This document shows positions 27,241 to 35,235 of a stretch of DNA of 64,000 nucleotides, piece by piece. Location: contig SPEL01000004.1 of the NCBI GenBank assembly GCA_009360885.1, positions 124,001 to 188,000 on the forward strand, given 5' to 3'. The position numbers and the translations under genes were made by a program. The DNA comes from Sphingobium sp. Its GTDB lineage: Bacteria > Pseudomonadota > Alphaproteobacteria > Sphingomonadales > Sphingomonadaceae. Under the pieces are notes generated by a model that was given only the letters and a program-made list of their open reading frames with translations, had not been told where the DNA came from and did no database searches. Numbering within the stretch: the first letter of the stretch is position 1; the number at the start of each line of letters is the position of its first letter.

Positions 27241-27735
27241 GTGAGCCTGCCAATCGAAGACCGTATTGCCCTTCAGGATCTGATCGCGGCCTATAGCTGG
27301 GCGCTGGATACCGGCGATGTAGAGGCGCTGGTCGCCTGCTTTACCCCCGATGCGCGCATGGTAGAGGAAGTCTTTGATGATCCAGATATATGGGAAGGCC
27401 ATGACGGCATCAGGGGCATTGCAGAACATTATCGTAACGCCCCCGGCTTTCCGGGGCGCCAGCATCATGTGACGCAGGTGCAATATATGCCGCAGGACGA
27501 TGGTAGCTGCAAAATGCGCTCCTTCGCCTTTGTCACGGAATGCGAAGGGGAACCGCCTTATCTGCTGCGTTTCGCGGGTTGGTATGATGACCACGCCGTA
27601 AAAGGCGAAGATGGCCAATGGCTGTTCCGCCGCCGCACCGTGCGTCTGTGGGATGGCGAAGTGCTGAAAAATTTCCCCGGACGCGGCCAGTGGGTGCCGC
27701 GCAAGCGCCCGGATTCACTGATTATCAAACGCTGA
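27241..27735 (+). CDS. SnoaL/NTF2-like protein 6
   Basis: A 164-residue SnoaL_4-type protein starting with GTG at 27241 (AAGGAAGAGGATATAAA upstream). The N-terminal IALQDLIAAYSWALDTGDVEALVACF is the typical first helix pair of this group, and HHVTQVQYMP marks the beta-sheet region. It stands alone as a single gene, divergent from the stilbene dioxygenase operon and sharing palindrome site 8. It is distinct from proteins 1/4 and 2/3 and nearest in type to protein 5. Reaction unknown. Confidence 0.77.
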   Translation: MSLPIEDRIALQDLIAAYSWALDTGDVEALVACFTPDARMVEEVFDDPDIWEGHDGIRGIAEHYRNAPGFPGRQHHVTQVQYMPQDDGSCKMRSFAFVTECEGEPPYLLRFAGWYDDHAVKGEDGQWLFRRRTVRLWDGEVLKNFPGRGQWVPRKRPDSLIIKR

Positions 27736-27738
27736 TAC

Positions 27739-27769
27739 AAAAAGGGGCGGTCCGCTTATGGCCCGCCCC
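27739..27769 (-). terminator. Terminator after flavocytochrome operon
   Basis: Arms GGGGCGG (27744-27750) and CCGCCCC (27763-27769). AAAAA at 27739-27743 gives a T-tail on the minus strand. Confidence 0.78.
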
Positions 27770-27811
27770 GTAATTGCCATCTAACGCTATTTTCCAACTG
27801 CCGCTGCGGTT

Positions 27812-28357
27812 TCAACCGCGACGCACCAGCACCCAGCTCATCGCCGCTTCTATGGCACCGCGATTATCACCGGTGCTGCATTGCTCTGTCCCGCCCAGCG
27901 CCAGCTCAGCAAAAGCCTCTGGCCAGCGCCCGCCTGCAACCGACGCCACCGTAGCGATAGCCTGCGCAGCGGGCTGGCATTGCGGAACCACGCCGCCATC
28001 TGCCCGGTGCTGAATAAGCGCCAGCGGACGATAGCCAGCCTCCCGCGCAATATCGCTGACCATCAACTGGTCGCTATAGCGCGAGACACCATAAATTGCT
28101 GATGGCTCCTGGCGTAACATATCCCGCATGAAGCGGATACGATCCCCGTTCAGCGCCATGGGCTGCCCCCGCAATATCTGTGCCTGCGCCGCAAAACGAC
28201 GGCCAGCATTCAGATCCTCATCATACAGCAGCAGCGTTCCACCAGTGGATGCCTGCGCCTGCTGCATCAGGGCCGCTCCGCCGATAGCCAGCAAAGGAAC
28301 CGCAACCGCCCCAGCCAATAAGGTGCGACGGCTTGTCACCATAGCATTGTCCATCAT
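27812..28357 (-). CDS. Exported protein of unknown function in the flavocytochrome operon
   Basis: A 181-residue protein with an N-terminal twin-arginine-like signal (SRRTLLAGAVAVPLLAIGGAA), so it is probably periplasmic or membrane-anchored. After cleavage it is a small helical domain containing DRIRFMRDML and ends with AAMSWVLVRRG. Two cysteines (PQC and EQC segments) could form a disulfide. I do not recognise the family. It overlaps the cytochrome gene by four bases, and together with the VAO-family flavoprotein forms a tight unit. It may be a maturation factor, a third subunit or a docking protein of a periplasmic flavocytochrome. Confidence 0.72.
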   Translation of the reverse strand: MMDNAMVTSRRTLLAGAVAVPLLAIGGAALMQQAQASTGGTLLLYDEDLNAGRRFAAQAQILRGQPMALNGDRIRFMRDMLRQEPSAIYGVSRYSDQLMVSDIAREAGYRPLALIQHRADGGVVPQCQPAAQAIATVASVAGGRWPEAFAELALGGTEQCSTGDNRGAIEAAMSWVLVRRG

Positions 28358-28824
28358 TGCCCTGCCTCCCGCTTGCTGGCCTGCGCACCAACCTTTCCTT
28401 CGGCCTGAGCAGCGCTGACCTCTTTCTTATTCACCAGATATTCGGCGATCTGCTTCATATCGGCATCGCTCACTTCGCCGCGTGGAATGGCGGGCATATT
28501 GCCAATACCCATACGTGCCGCCTGAACAACGAAATCCACATCCATATCGGTGCGCTTTTCCAGCAGTGGCTCATCCACACGGCGGGCAAGCAAACCCGTC
28601 CCCATGCCGACAGCACCATGGCACATTGCGCATTTCGCCAGAAACAGCTTTTCCCCCGGCCCCGCCTTGGGCCGTGACGATACCGTTTCAGGCATTGGCA
28701 AGGGCGGCGGCGCAGCAGCAGCTTTATTTTCTGCAGCGTCCTGCCCGCCTTCACGCCCGCCGGAACAAGCCGCGAGGCTGAGTGCCAGCGCACCCGTCAT
28801 CATGAAAATCAGGCCTTTTTTCAT
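28354..28824 (-). CDS. c-type cytochrome lipoprotein, electron acceptor of the VAO-family flavoprotein
   Basis: A 156-residue monohaem cytochrome c. The signal peptide ends in a lipobox (SLAAC, Cys20), so it is probably lipid-anchored. Haem is bound by CAMCH (Cys65, Cys68, His69), and Met110 in GIGNMPAIPRGE is the likely sixth ligand. A Pro/Ala-rich linker lies between the lipid anchor and haem domain. It overlaps both neighbours by four bases. The arrangement matches p-cresol methylhydroxylase and eugenol hydroxylase, in which electrons leave the flavin through a cytochrome subunit. Confidence 0.88.
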   Translation of the reverse strand: MKKGLIFMMTGALALSLAACSGGREGGQDAAENKAAAAPPPLPMPETVSSRPKAGPGEKLFLAKCAMCHGAVGMGTGLLARRVDEPLLEKRTDMDVDFVVQAARMGIGNMPAIPRGEVSDADMKQIAEYLVNKKEVSAAQAEGKVGAQASKREAGQ

Positions 28825-30365
28825 GCCTCCCGCTCCTTTGCATAGCGTCTGGGCCAGATACCACTCTTACCCGGGGCCAATATGCCATCCGGGTCCAGCG
28901 CATCCTTCACCCGTTCATTCAGGCGACGCAGCGCATGGTCGTTAAAATCATAGGTGTTTTCGACCGCATCCATATAATCGAGATGGGTGCGATATTCGCC
29001 ATAGCCTTGTTCGCGAGCGTCCTTGATAAGCTGCCGCAGAAAGGGGTCGACCTTCGCCATCATTTCCGGGTCATCTTTATTCAGCAATACCGCGTTGACG
29101 TTAATCAGGTGCCGTTCACCAAAGGCGAAGCTGGCCTGATAGTCCATGCCATATTCCTTATAGCGATCATAAGTGCGCTTAAACTGCGCCATGGCCGCTG
29201 CACCAGATTGCGGCAGGACCGGTGAAAAGCCGATATGCCCGCCGCGCCCGCCATACCAATTCGCGTTTTGCATCGGGAAGGTCAGCGGCGTGCCGGTCCA
29301 GCCCGTCGCCTCCAGCGGTTCACCCCGGCGCCATTTGGCGGGCTTGAGGCTCATCGGCTTGATGCGGGTCATCGCCTCTTCCAGCACCGCATAGGCCGCC
29401 TTATTGATGCTTTCCCGCCCATAGAGGCGCAGGGATACCCCCCACCAGCCTACGTTGAATTTCTTACGGATGGCCGTGATGACCTCATCAGAAAGCGCCC
29501 CCGGCTTATCCGTCCATTCCCCGCGCGTGGTAAATATATTGGCGGCACGCAGCCAGTTGCCGATAGTAGGGGATTGTTGCAGCACCCCTTCGCGGCGCAG
29601 CGGCGCAATGGCATCAATCAGCGGCCCCAAATCTTCTGGCTTGTCAAATTCCAGATCCATCCCCATCAGCGATTCCGGTTCTGGCATCAGCCACAGGCCC
29701 ATTTTCGTGACGATACCGAAGTTGGATTGCGCAAACATCTGGTCCCATGACGGGCCAAAACCATAACGATAAAGCTGCCATGTGGGGGAACCATCCAGCG
29801 CGCCCATGCCGGTGCGCACCAGCATACCATCCGGCATCACAACCTCCAGCCCGCAAATGCGCGCGGTATGCTCGCCATAAGGGGTATAGCCTACGCCACG
29901 GTCCAGCGCATTGCCCATGACCGAGCCCCAGCTATTGCCCGGCACGGACAGCCAATGTTTCAGCCCCCGGCTTTTCAGGAAATCATAGAGATCGTAAAAG
30001 CTGACACCAGGCTCCACCAGCACCGTGCCATTATGCTCGTCATACTCAATCTTCTGCATCCGGGAGAGGTCAAGAATAACAGACCCCGCGAGCAGCGGTG
30101 CGGACCCGCCATAGCCCAGATTCTTACCCCGGCTGATCGGCCAGAGCGGAACCTTATAACGGCGCGCAATCTGCACAATTTCCTGTATCTGCGCTACCGT
30201 TGACGGGGCAATTGCCCCCGCCGGATGATGGCGTTCATCATCAACCGCAAATTTATCCTGATAGCTTTGCTGGTCCAGTTCATCAAAAAACACATTGGTC
30301 GGGCCTAATATATCTTCAAAGGCCCGCCGGGCGGATGCTATCGCGCTGCTGCTGATCGCTGTCAT
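28821..30365 (-). CDS. VAO/4-cresol dehydrogenase-family FAD flavoprotein 2 (hydroxylase subunit)
   Basis: A 514-residue paralogue of flavoprotein 1, sharing PISRGKNLGYGGSAP, SVPGNSWGSVMGNALDRG and the ending PGKSGIWP. The position of the flavin-linking histidine of VAO is again different (RHLINVNA). The cytochrome gene overlaps its stop, so this one is most likely a dehydrogenase that hydroxylates a para-alkyl phenol using water. No export signal is visible, although the cytochrome and third gene carry signals; the flavoprotein may be exported with a partner or act on the cytoplasmic side. The start at 30365 is 31 bases after SDR 2. Substrates to consider include eugenol-like phenols and pinoresinol. 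Confidence 0.86.
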   Translation of the reverse strand: MTAISSSAIASARRAFEDILGPTNVFFDELDQQSYQDKFAVDDERHHPAGAIAPSTVAQIQEIVQIARRYKVPLWPISRGKNLGYGGSAPLLAGSVILDLSRMQKIEYDEHNGTVLVEPGVSFYDLYDFLKSRGLKHWLSVPGNSWGSVMGNALDRGVGYTPYGEHTARICGLEVVMPDGMLVRTGMGALDGSPTWQLYRYGFGPSWDQMFAQSNFGIVTKMGLWLMPEPESLMGMDLEFDKPEDLGPLIDAIAPLRREGVLQQSPTIGNWLRAANIFTTRGEWTDKPGALSDEVITAIRKKFNVGWWGVSLRLYGRESINKAAYAVLEEAMTRIKPMSLKPAKWRRGEPLEATGWTGTPLTFPMQNANWYGGRGGHIGFSPVLPQSGAAAMAQFKRTYDRYKEYGMDYQASFAFGERHLINVNAVLLNKDDPEMMAKVDPFLRQLIKDAREQGYGEYRTHLDYMDAVENTYDFNDHALRRLNERVKDALDPDGILAPGKSGIWPRRYAKEREA

Positions 30366-30396
30366 CGTCCTCTTTTCACTCTCTTCATCCCGTTCA

Positions 30397-31176
30397 TCAT
30401 CCCTCACCCGCGGCCCAGCGTGTCCGGGCAGGTGGGCGCGTGCCGCCATCAATGCGGATGACTTCCCCGTTCAACATTTCATTACGAATGATGAACATCG
30501 CCAGTTCCGCAAATTCTTCTGCTCGTCCGGGCCGGCGTGGATACTCCACTGTTTCCAGCAATTCATCAACCAGAGTATCGGGTATATCATGGGTGAGCGG
30601 CGTTTCGAAGAACCCCGGTGCAATTCCCATCGCCCGGATATTATGCCGGGAAAGGTCGCGCGCCCATACCAGTACCAGGGCGGCAAGGGCCGCCTTTGAC
30701 GCGGCATAAGGCCCCATGCCTTCCTGCCCTTCATAAGAAGCGATGGAGGCCGTGTTGATGATGATACCGCGTGCGCCATCCGTCCCTTGTGGTTCATTGT
30801 GCATCATATGGTGCGCAGCAAATCGGGTGACATTAACCGCGCCCAGCAGATTCACATCAACAACATGGCGGAATTGGTCCATATCTCCCGGTCCGGCCAA
30901 TGTTGCAATCGGCCCGATGCCACCAATGCCCGCACAATTCAGGCAGATATCAATGCCGCCAAGATCAGCAACGACCTGCCCGATAGCGGCTTCTACATGG
31001 GCATCATTGGTAATATCGCACTCTATAGCCAGCAGGCCCTGCTGTGGCGCGATATGGGCGATATGCCTGTCTAGCACGGCGACCTGCGCCCCTGCCATCA
31101 GTAAGGACTGGACGACAGCCGCACCCAGACCGGATGCTCCGCCGGTAATGACCGCCCTTTTCCCGTTCGGGTCCAT
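30397..31176 (-). CDS. Short-chain dehydrogenase/reductase 2
   Basis: A classical SDR of about 259 residues. It carries ITGGASGLGAAV, Asp after strand 2 (LDRHI) favouring NAD, NCAGIGG, the catalytic Ser in NTASIAS, Tyr/Lys in YAASK and the product-release loop PGFFETPL. It resembles 3-hydroxyacyl-CoA dehydrogenase type 2 (HSD10-like) proteins. An ATG at 31176 or a GTG at 31182 could start it. It leads the operon with flavoprotein 2, the cytochrome and the exported protein, with palindrome site 9 about 41 bases upstream. Probable role: oxidation of the benzylic alcohol produced by the flavoprotein to a ketone. Confidence 0.87.
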   Translation of the reverse strand: MDPNGKRAVITGGASGLGAAVVQSLLMAGAQVAVLDRHIAHIAPQQGLLAIECDITNDAHVEAAIGQVVADLGGIDICLNCAGIGGIGPIATLAGPGDMDQFRHVVDVNLLGAVNVTRFAAHHMMHNEPQGTDGARGIIINTASIASYEGQEGMGPYAASKAALAALVLVWARDLSRHNIRAMGIAPGFFETPLTHDIPDTLVDELLETVEYPRRPGRAEEFAELAMFIIRNEMLNGEVIRIDGGTRPPARTRWAAGEG

Positions 31177-31216
31177 CTCCACCTCGTTCCCGCTTCATCA
31201 TGTGCGGATTTATTTA

Positions 31217-31228
31217 TAACGATCGTTA
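31217..31228. promoter_or_regulatory. Regulon palindrome site 9, TAACGATCGTTA
   Basis: Perfect palindrome upstream of the SDR 2-flavocytochrome operon. It is the last copy; I saw no intergenic match to the right. Confidence 0.76.
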
Positions 31229-31321
31229 CTTTTTCACCCGATCACTCTTTTGTCAAGGCCGCTCCTCATCGAACCGCCCGCTGCATTCAGCATCGCCTTC
31301 TCCCCGGAGACCCCTGCGATT

Positions 31322-31876
31322 TCAGCGTATCTGCCGCTTCTCCAGCTTTCGCGCTAAGGTGCGGCGGTGCATACCCAGTCTGCGGGCGGCCTCAGAAATA
31401 TTGAAATCACATTCCACCAGAGTTTGATGGATATATTCCCATTCCAGCGTTTTGATGGAGGTTTTCCGCCCTTCTACCGGAATAGCGACATTGCCATCCC
31501 CCTTGCCAAAGGCTTCCTCAATATCATCCGTATTCGATGGCTTAGCGAGATAATGCGCCGCCCCCAATTTGATGGCCTCTACCGCTGTTGCGATACTGGC
31601 AAAGCCCGTCAGAACCACGATGCGGGTATCCGCATTTTTCTCATGCAGCGCCTGCACACAATTGAGGCCCGAAGCAGCGCCCAATTTCAAATCCACCACG
31701 GCATAAGCAAAATCATGGGTTTCCAGCAGGCTTTCCACTTCCCTTGGGCTGCTGGCAACGGACACATCATAACCACGGCGCTCAAAAGACCGCTTGAGAT
31801 TACGGGCAAGCGATGCATCATCTTCAACAATCAACAGGGTCGGTTGTTTCTCTGCTGCTTCTGCTTCATCCGTCAT
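31322..31876 (-). CDS. regA: RegA/PrrA/ActR-type redox response regulator
   Basis: A 184-residue response regulator. The receiver domain has acidic residues in LLIVEDD, phospho-acceptor Asp62 in VVDLKLG, Thr in VLTGFAS and Lys in LAKPSNTDD. The C-terminal Fis-type helix-turn-helix (NISEAARRLGMHRRTLARKL) is almost invariant in this family. The start overlaps the regB stop. RegA homologues control respiration, including terminal oxidases, in response to quinone redox state, which suits the neighbouring cyo operon. Confidence 0.93.
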   Translation of the reverse strand: MTDEAEAAEKQPTLLIVEDDASLARNLKRSFERRGYDVSVASSPREVESLLETHDFAYAVVDLKLGAASGLNCVQALHEKNADTRIVVLTGFASIATAVEAIKLGAAHYLAKPSNTDDIEEAFGKGDGNVAIPVEGRKTSIKTLEWEYIHQTLVECDFNISEAARRLGMHRRTLARKLEKRQIR

Positions 31877-33162
31877 AGAGGCCCTCCTGTTTCATAAGCC
31901 AAGGACGCGACCGGTATGGTCAGGCACACGCTAGCCCCGCCTCCCGGCAAATTATCAACCGTAACGGTGCCGCCCAGCTTACGCGCTACATTGCGCACGA
32001 GGAACAGCCCCAGCCCTCCCCCCGGCCTCCCCTTGGTAGAGGAATAAGGCCGGCCAACACTGTGCAGCATATCCTCGGTAAAGCCCGGCCCAAAATCCCG
32101 CACGGTCAGTACCAGCGCATCATCAATACGTGCGGCAGACATAGTAATGCGTTCCGGTGACACCTCCACCGCATTATCAATGATATTACCAATCACCTGT
32201 TTCAGCGCAGTATCGGAAACAATCACCACATCATCACCAAAGCGATTCTCATAATCCAACCGGCCTGACATGCGCGGACGCCACTCGGCGACGATCTGCT
32301 CCAGAAATTGGCACATGGTGGTGACAGTTGGTTTTTCCCCGCGTACCTCACCTGCTGACATTAATATGCCGCTGACGATTGTTTTACAGCGCTGCAACTC
32401 AGATTGTATCTCCCGCACATCATCGGCAAGATCAGCATTATCGGCAATTTCCGGCATACGCGCCCAGTCGCCAAATATCACCGAGAGAGAGGAAAGCGGT
32501 GTGCCCAGTTCATGGGCCGCGCCGGATGCGAGCAAACCCAGACGAACAATATGGTCTTCCTCCATCGCCTGCTGGCGAAAGGCCGCGAGCGCAGCATCAC
32601 TTTCCCGCCGGTTGCGTTCCAGCCGGATCACGAAAAACACCATCAGGCTCGCCACTAAGAAGAAGCATACCAGACTGCCCAGCAGGTAAAGGCGCAGCGG
32701 GTCATCCTGATATTCCAGCGGCACCACCAGCGATTGATATTGGAAAGTCAGGAACAACATGCAAAATCCGGCCACTACGCCAACCAGCCAGCTCCAACGC
32801 GGGTCCAGCAGCATGGCCCCAATCACAATTTGCAGCAGGAACAGGAACGCGAAAGGATTGCGCGCCCCGCCGCTATGATAGAGTTGCCATGCCAGGGCAC
32901 AGACATCCAGCAGAACCACCGCCAACAACTCAGCATTGGTGAAGCTTTCTCGCCGACGCATCACCCCCAAGGTCGCCAGATTAACCAGTACCAGCATGAC
33001 CGGCACCGTCAGCAGGCTGGCAAGCGGTAATGTTATCCCCAGACCGACCTGCACCGCAAAAATAGTGAGTAGCTGGCCAACCACCGCCATCCAGCGCAGT
33101 TGCACCAGCAACGCCATATTACGACGCCCTGCTGCCACACCCTGTGTCGAACTGAGGGGCAT
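31873..33162 (-). CDS. regB: RegB/PrrB/ActS-type redox sensor histidine kinase
   Basis: A 429-residue membrane kinase with about six N-terminal helices. The conserved quinone-sensing loop is HSGGARNPF. The phosphorylated His217 is in GAAHELGTPLSSLS. Cys259 in LQRCK corresponds to the redox-active cysteine of RegB. ATP-binding motifs NIIDNAVE and GGGLGLFLVRN follow. Start at 33162, two bases after the SURF1 stop, fits AAGGGA upstream. It passes phosphate to RegA, and SURF1-regB-regA appear to be one transcription unit. Confidence 0.93.
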   Translation of the reverse strand: MPLSSTQGVAAGRRNMALLVQLRWMAVVGQLLTIFAVQVGLGITLPLASLLTVPVMLVLVNLATLGVMRRRESFTNAELLAVVLLDVCALAWQLYHSGGARNPFAFLFLLQIVIGAMLLDPRWSWLVGVVAGFCMLFLTFQYQSLVVPLEYQDDPLRLYLLGSLVCFFLVASLMVFFVIRLERNRRESDAALAAFRQQAMEEDHIVRLGLLASGAAHELGTPLSSLSVIFGDWARMPEIADNADLADDVREIQSELQRCKTIVSGILMSAGEVRGEKPTVTTMCQFLEQIVAEWRPRMSGRLDYENRFGDDVVIVSDTALKQVIGNIIDNAVEVSPERITMSAARIDDALVLTVRDFGPGFTEDMLHSVGRPYSSTKGRPGGGLGLFLVRNVARKLGGTVTVDNLPGGGASVCLTIPVASLAYETGGPL

Positions 33163-33164
33163 AA

Positions 33165-33950
33165 TCACAAATCCCTTCCCCGTCGGCGCAACCATAGCGC
33201 CATACCAGCGGAAAGCACGGCCATCGCAAACCATGTCAGCGCATAGGACAGGTGATTATTAGGAAAGCTGATAACAGTCAGCCCCGGCACTGGCCCATCT
33301 TGCTGGTTAGCAGAAGAGGACTGCACCGACACATTATTGGCAACAACATTCCCAGCCTTGCTGGCTACCTGCGCATCAACAAAGAAAGGCGCAACATGGC
33401 TGAGACGCCGCGTCTGCGATAGCAGCTCTATGTCGCGGGAATACCATTTGTCGCCCTCCGCATCATTAGAACGCAGAAAGCCACCACCCGGCTCAGGCAA
33501 ACGTAGCAGGCCGGTAATCTGATATTCCCCTTGCGGTGTTCTGGCGCGCTCTGCTTCAACTTTGCTGCCAACCGGCACATAGCCGCGGTTCACATAGATT
33601 AGTCTGCCATCCTCCAGTTTCAGCGGAGTCAGCACCCAATAACCAGCCCCCAATGTCGTCACCGCCCGTACAAGCGCCGTCCCGGATACAACATAATGGC
33701 CCCGCAGTTGCACACGCTGATATTCATGATCGGCGAGGAAAGCAGGCCCGACATCATTGCCCGGCACAGCAACCGGCGCAGCATGTACCCGTTGTTCCAC
33801 CCGCGCAATCAGGTCCTGCTTCCACGCCAGACGCTTGACCTGCCAAATACCGAGAGCTGAGAATAAAAGCGCTGCCAACAACAATAAGACAAACGGTGCA
33901 GACAGGCTTTTGGCTCTGACCTGCGTCTCATGATTTTCGGTCATCATCAT
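33165..33950 (-). CDS. SURF1-family oxidase assembly protein
   Basis: 261 residues with one membrane helix at each end (ALLFSALGIWQVKRLAWK near residue 30 and LTWFAMAVLSAGMALWLRRR at the C-terminus), the hairpin arrangement of SURF1. GIWQ and YVNRGYVP are family motifs. SURF1 assists haem insertion or assembly of haem-copper oxidases. It lies downstream of cyoABCD, separated by a terminator, and directly before regB. One of three adjacent ATG codons (33944-33950) is the start, preceded by CAGGTG. Confidence 0.9.
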   Translation of the reverse strand: MMMTENHETQVRAKSLSAPFVLLLLAALLFSALGIWQVKRLAWKQDLIARVEQRVHAAPVAVPGNDVGPAFLADHEYQRVQLRGHYVVSGTALVRAVTTLGAGYWVLTPLKLEDGRLIYVNRGYVPVGSKVEAERARTPQGEYQITGLLRLPEPGGGFLRSNDAEGDKWYSRDIELLSQTRRLSHVAPFFVDAQVASKAGNVVANNVSVQSSSANQQDGPVPGLTVISFPNNHLSYALTWFAMAVLSAGMALWLRRRGRDL

Positions 33951-34156
33951 CACCTGCGCCGGGGTTTTGCTCTGTATGAGCGGAGGAATATCAGAATAGG
34001 CTTGAAGTCGCCTTTTCCTATCATGGCCAACTTCAATTTTATCCCGCCTGCCCCTCATATCCCGAATGGTCCGGCTTTTTCAAACCGTTGATGCAGGAAA
34101 ACAATGATAGCGGCCAGAGCAGGCAAGGAATTCCTGCAAACGGGCTTTCTCCAAAT

Positions 34157-34183
34157 AAAAATGGGGACCAATACGGCCCCCAT
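34157..34183 (-). terminator. Terminator after cyoD
   Basis: Arms ATGGGG (34161-34166) and CCCCAT (34178-34183), with inner GG/CC pairing and AAAA to the left giving a T-tail on the minus strand. It ends the cyo operon before SURF1. Confidence 0.72.
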
Positions 34184-34213
34184 CATCATTCCATTCATCG
34201 CATCAGGCTATCG

Positions 34214-34600
34214 TCAGCCCATGCCCATATTCGACATGTCATGAATAGGCATCATGTTCGTGGCCAGATGGAACATCACCCACAATACGCCAGCAAGGCA
34301 GATCACCACAACCATGATGGTGAAGAGCAAAGCCATCATGGTCCAGCCCCCTTCAGACTTGCTGTTCATATGGAGAAAATACACCATGTGAACAACGACC
34401 TGCACTGCGGCAAAGGCAACGATTATGATTGCGGCGAGTGATTTATCAGCAATCACATCGCCCATGACCAGCCAAAAAGGGATAGCTGTTAATATAACCG
34501 ACAGAACGAAGCCGATTACATAATCCCGCATGGAGCCATGACCAGCAGCGCCATGATCGTCATGGCCGTGGTGGGCGGTTTCATCATGTGCAGCGCTCAT
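34214..34600 (-). CDS. cyoD: Cytochrome o ubiquinol oxidase subunit IV
   Basis: 128 residues with three membrane helices (YVIGFVLSVILTAIPFWLV, then AIIIVAFAAVQVVVHMVYFLHM and MMALLFTIMVVVICLAGVLWVM). The N-terminus is His-rich. HMVYFLHM and the SEGGWTMMALLFT segment match CyoD. It overlaps cyoC by four bases. It stabilises the quinol oxidase complex in the inner membrane. Confidence 0.93.
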   Translation of the reverse strand: MSAAHDETAHHGHDDHGAAGHGSMRDYVIGFVLSVILTAIPFWLVMGDVIADKSLAAIIIVAFAAVQVVVHMVYFLHMNSKSEGGWTMMALLFTIMVVVICLAGVLWVMFHLATNMMPIHDMSNMGMG

Positions 34601-35235
34601 CGCAGCATTCCCATCAAATAAACAACAGTGAAGACGCCAATCCAGATCACATCAAGGAAGTGCCAGAACAGCGACAGACACATCAGACGGCGCTTATTGG
34701 CAGCAATCAGCCCCTTACGCGATACCTGCACCATCAACGTCACCAGCCAGATGATACCAAAGGTAACGTGCAGACCGTGGGTGCCGACCAAGGTGAAGAA
34801 GGCTGAGAGGAAGGCGCTACGCTGCGGCGTGGCACCGATGTGAAGCAAGTGAGAGAACTCATAGAGTTCAATCGCAAGGAACGCAGCACCAAAAAGGCCC
34901 GTGATCGCCAGCCACATCTGGGTAGCGCCAATCTTGTTCTTTTCCATCGCCAACATGGCAAAGCCATAAGTGATAGATGAAAAGAGCAGCATCGCGGTGT
35001 TAAGCGCAACGAGATCAAGGTCAAACAGCACCTTCGGGCTGGGGCCAGTCGCATAATTAGCGCCCAGAACCCCATAAGCCGCAAAGAGCATGGCGAAGAT
35101 GAGGCAATCGCTCATCAAGTAAATCCAAAAGCCCAGCATGGTGCTGCCGCCTTCGGGGTGGTCATGCTCGTTAAGGTCAAAATAACGAGCAGTAAGGCTC
35201 AGATTTTGTTGCCCTGTTGTCATTGTCTGGCTCAT
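34597..35235 (-). CDS. cyoC: Cytochrome o ubiquinol oxidase subunit III
   Basis: 212 residues with five membrane helices. [20 protein letters not shown], the [12 protein letters not shown] segment and the [14 protein letters not shown] motif identify the COX3/CyoC family. It overlaps both cyoB and cyoD by four bases, indicating coupled translation. Accessory subunit of the proton-pumping quinol oxidase. Confidence 0.94.
   Translation of the reverse strand: MSQTMTTGQQNLSLTARYFDLNEHDHPEGGSTMLGFWIYLMSDCLIFAMLFAAYGVLGANYATGPSPKVLFDLDLVALNTAMLLFSSITYGFAMLAMEKNKIGATQMWLAITGLFGAAFLAIELYEFSHLLHIGATPQRSAFLSAFFTLVGTHGLHVTFGIIWLVTLMVQVSRKGLIAANKRRLMCLSLFWHFLDVIWIGVFTVVYLMGMLR

Noticed and set aside
35181-35192. 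TAACGAGCAGTA as a tenth regulon site
   Set aside because: It lies inside cyoC coding sequence, and the right half does not match GTTA.
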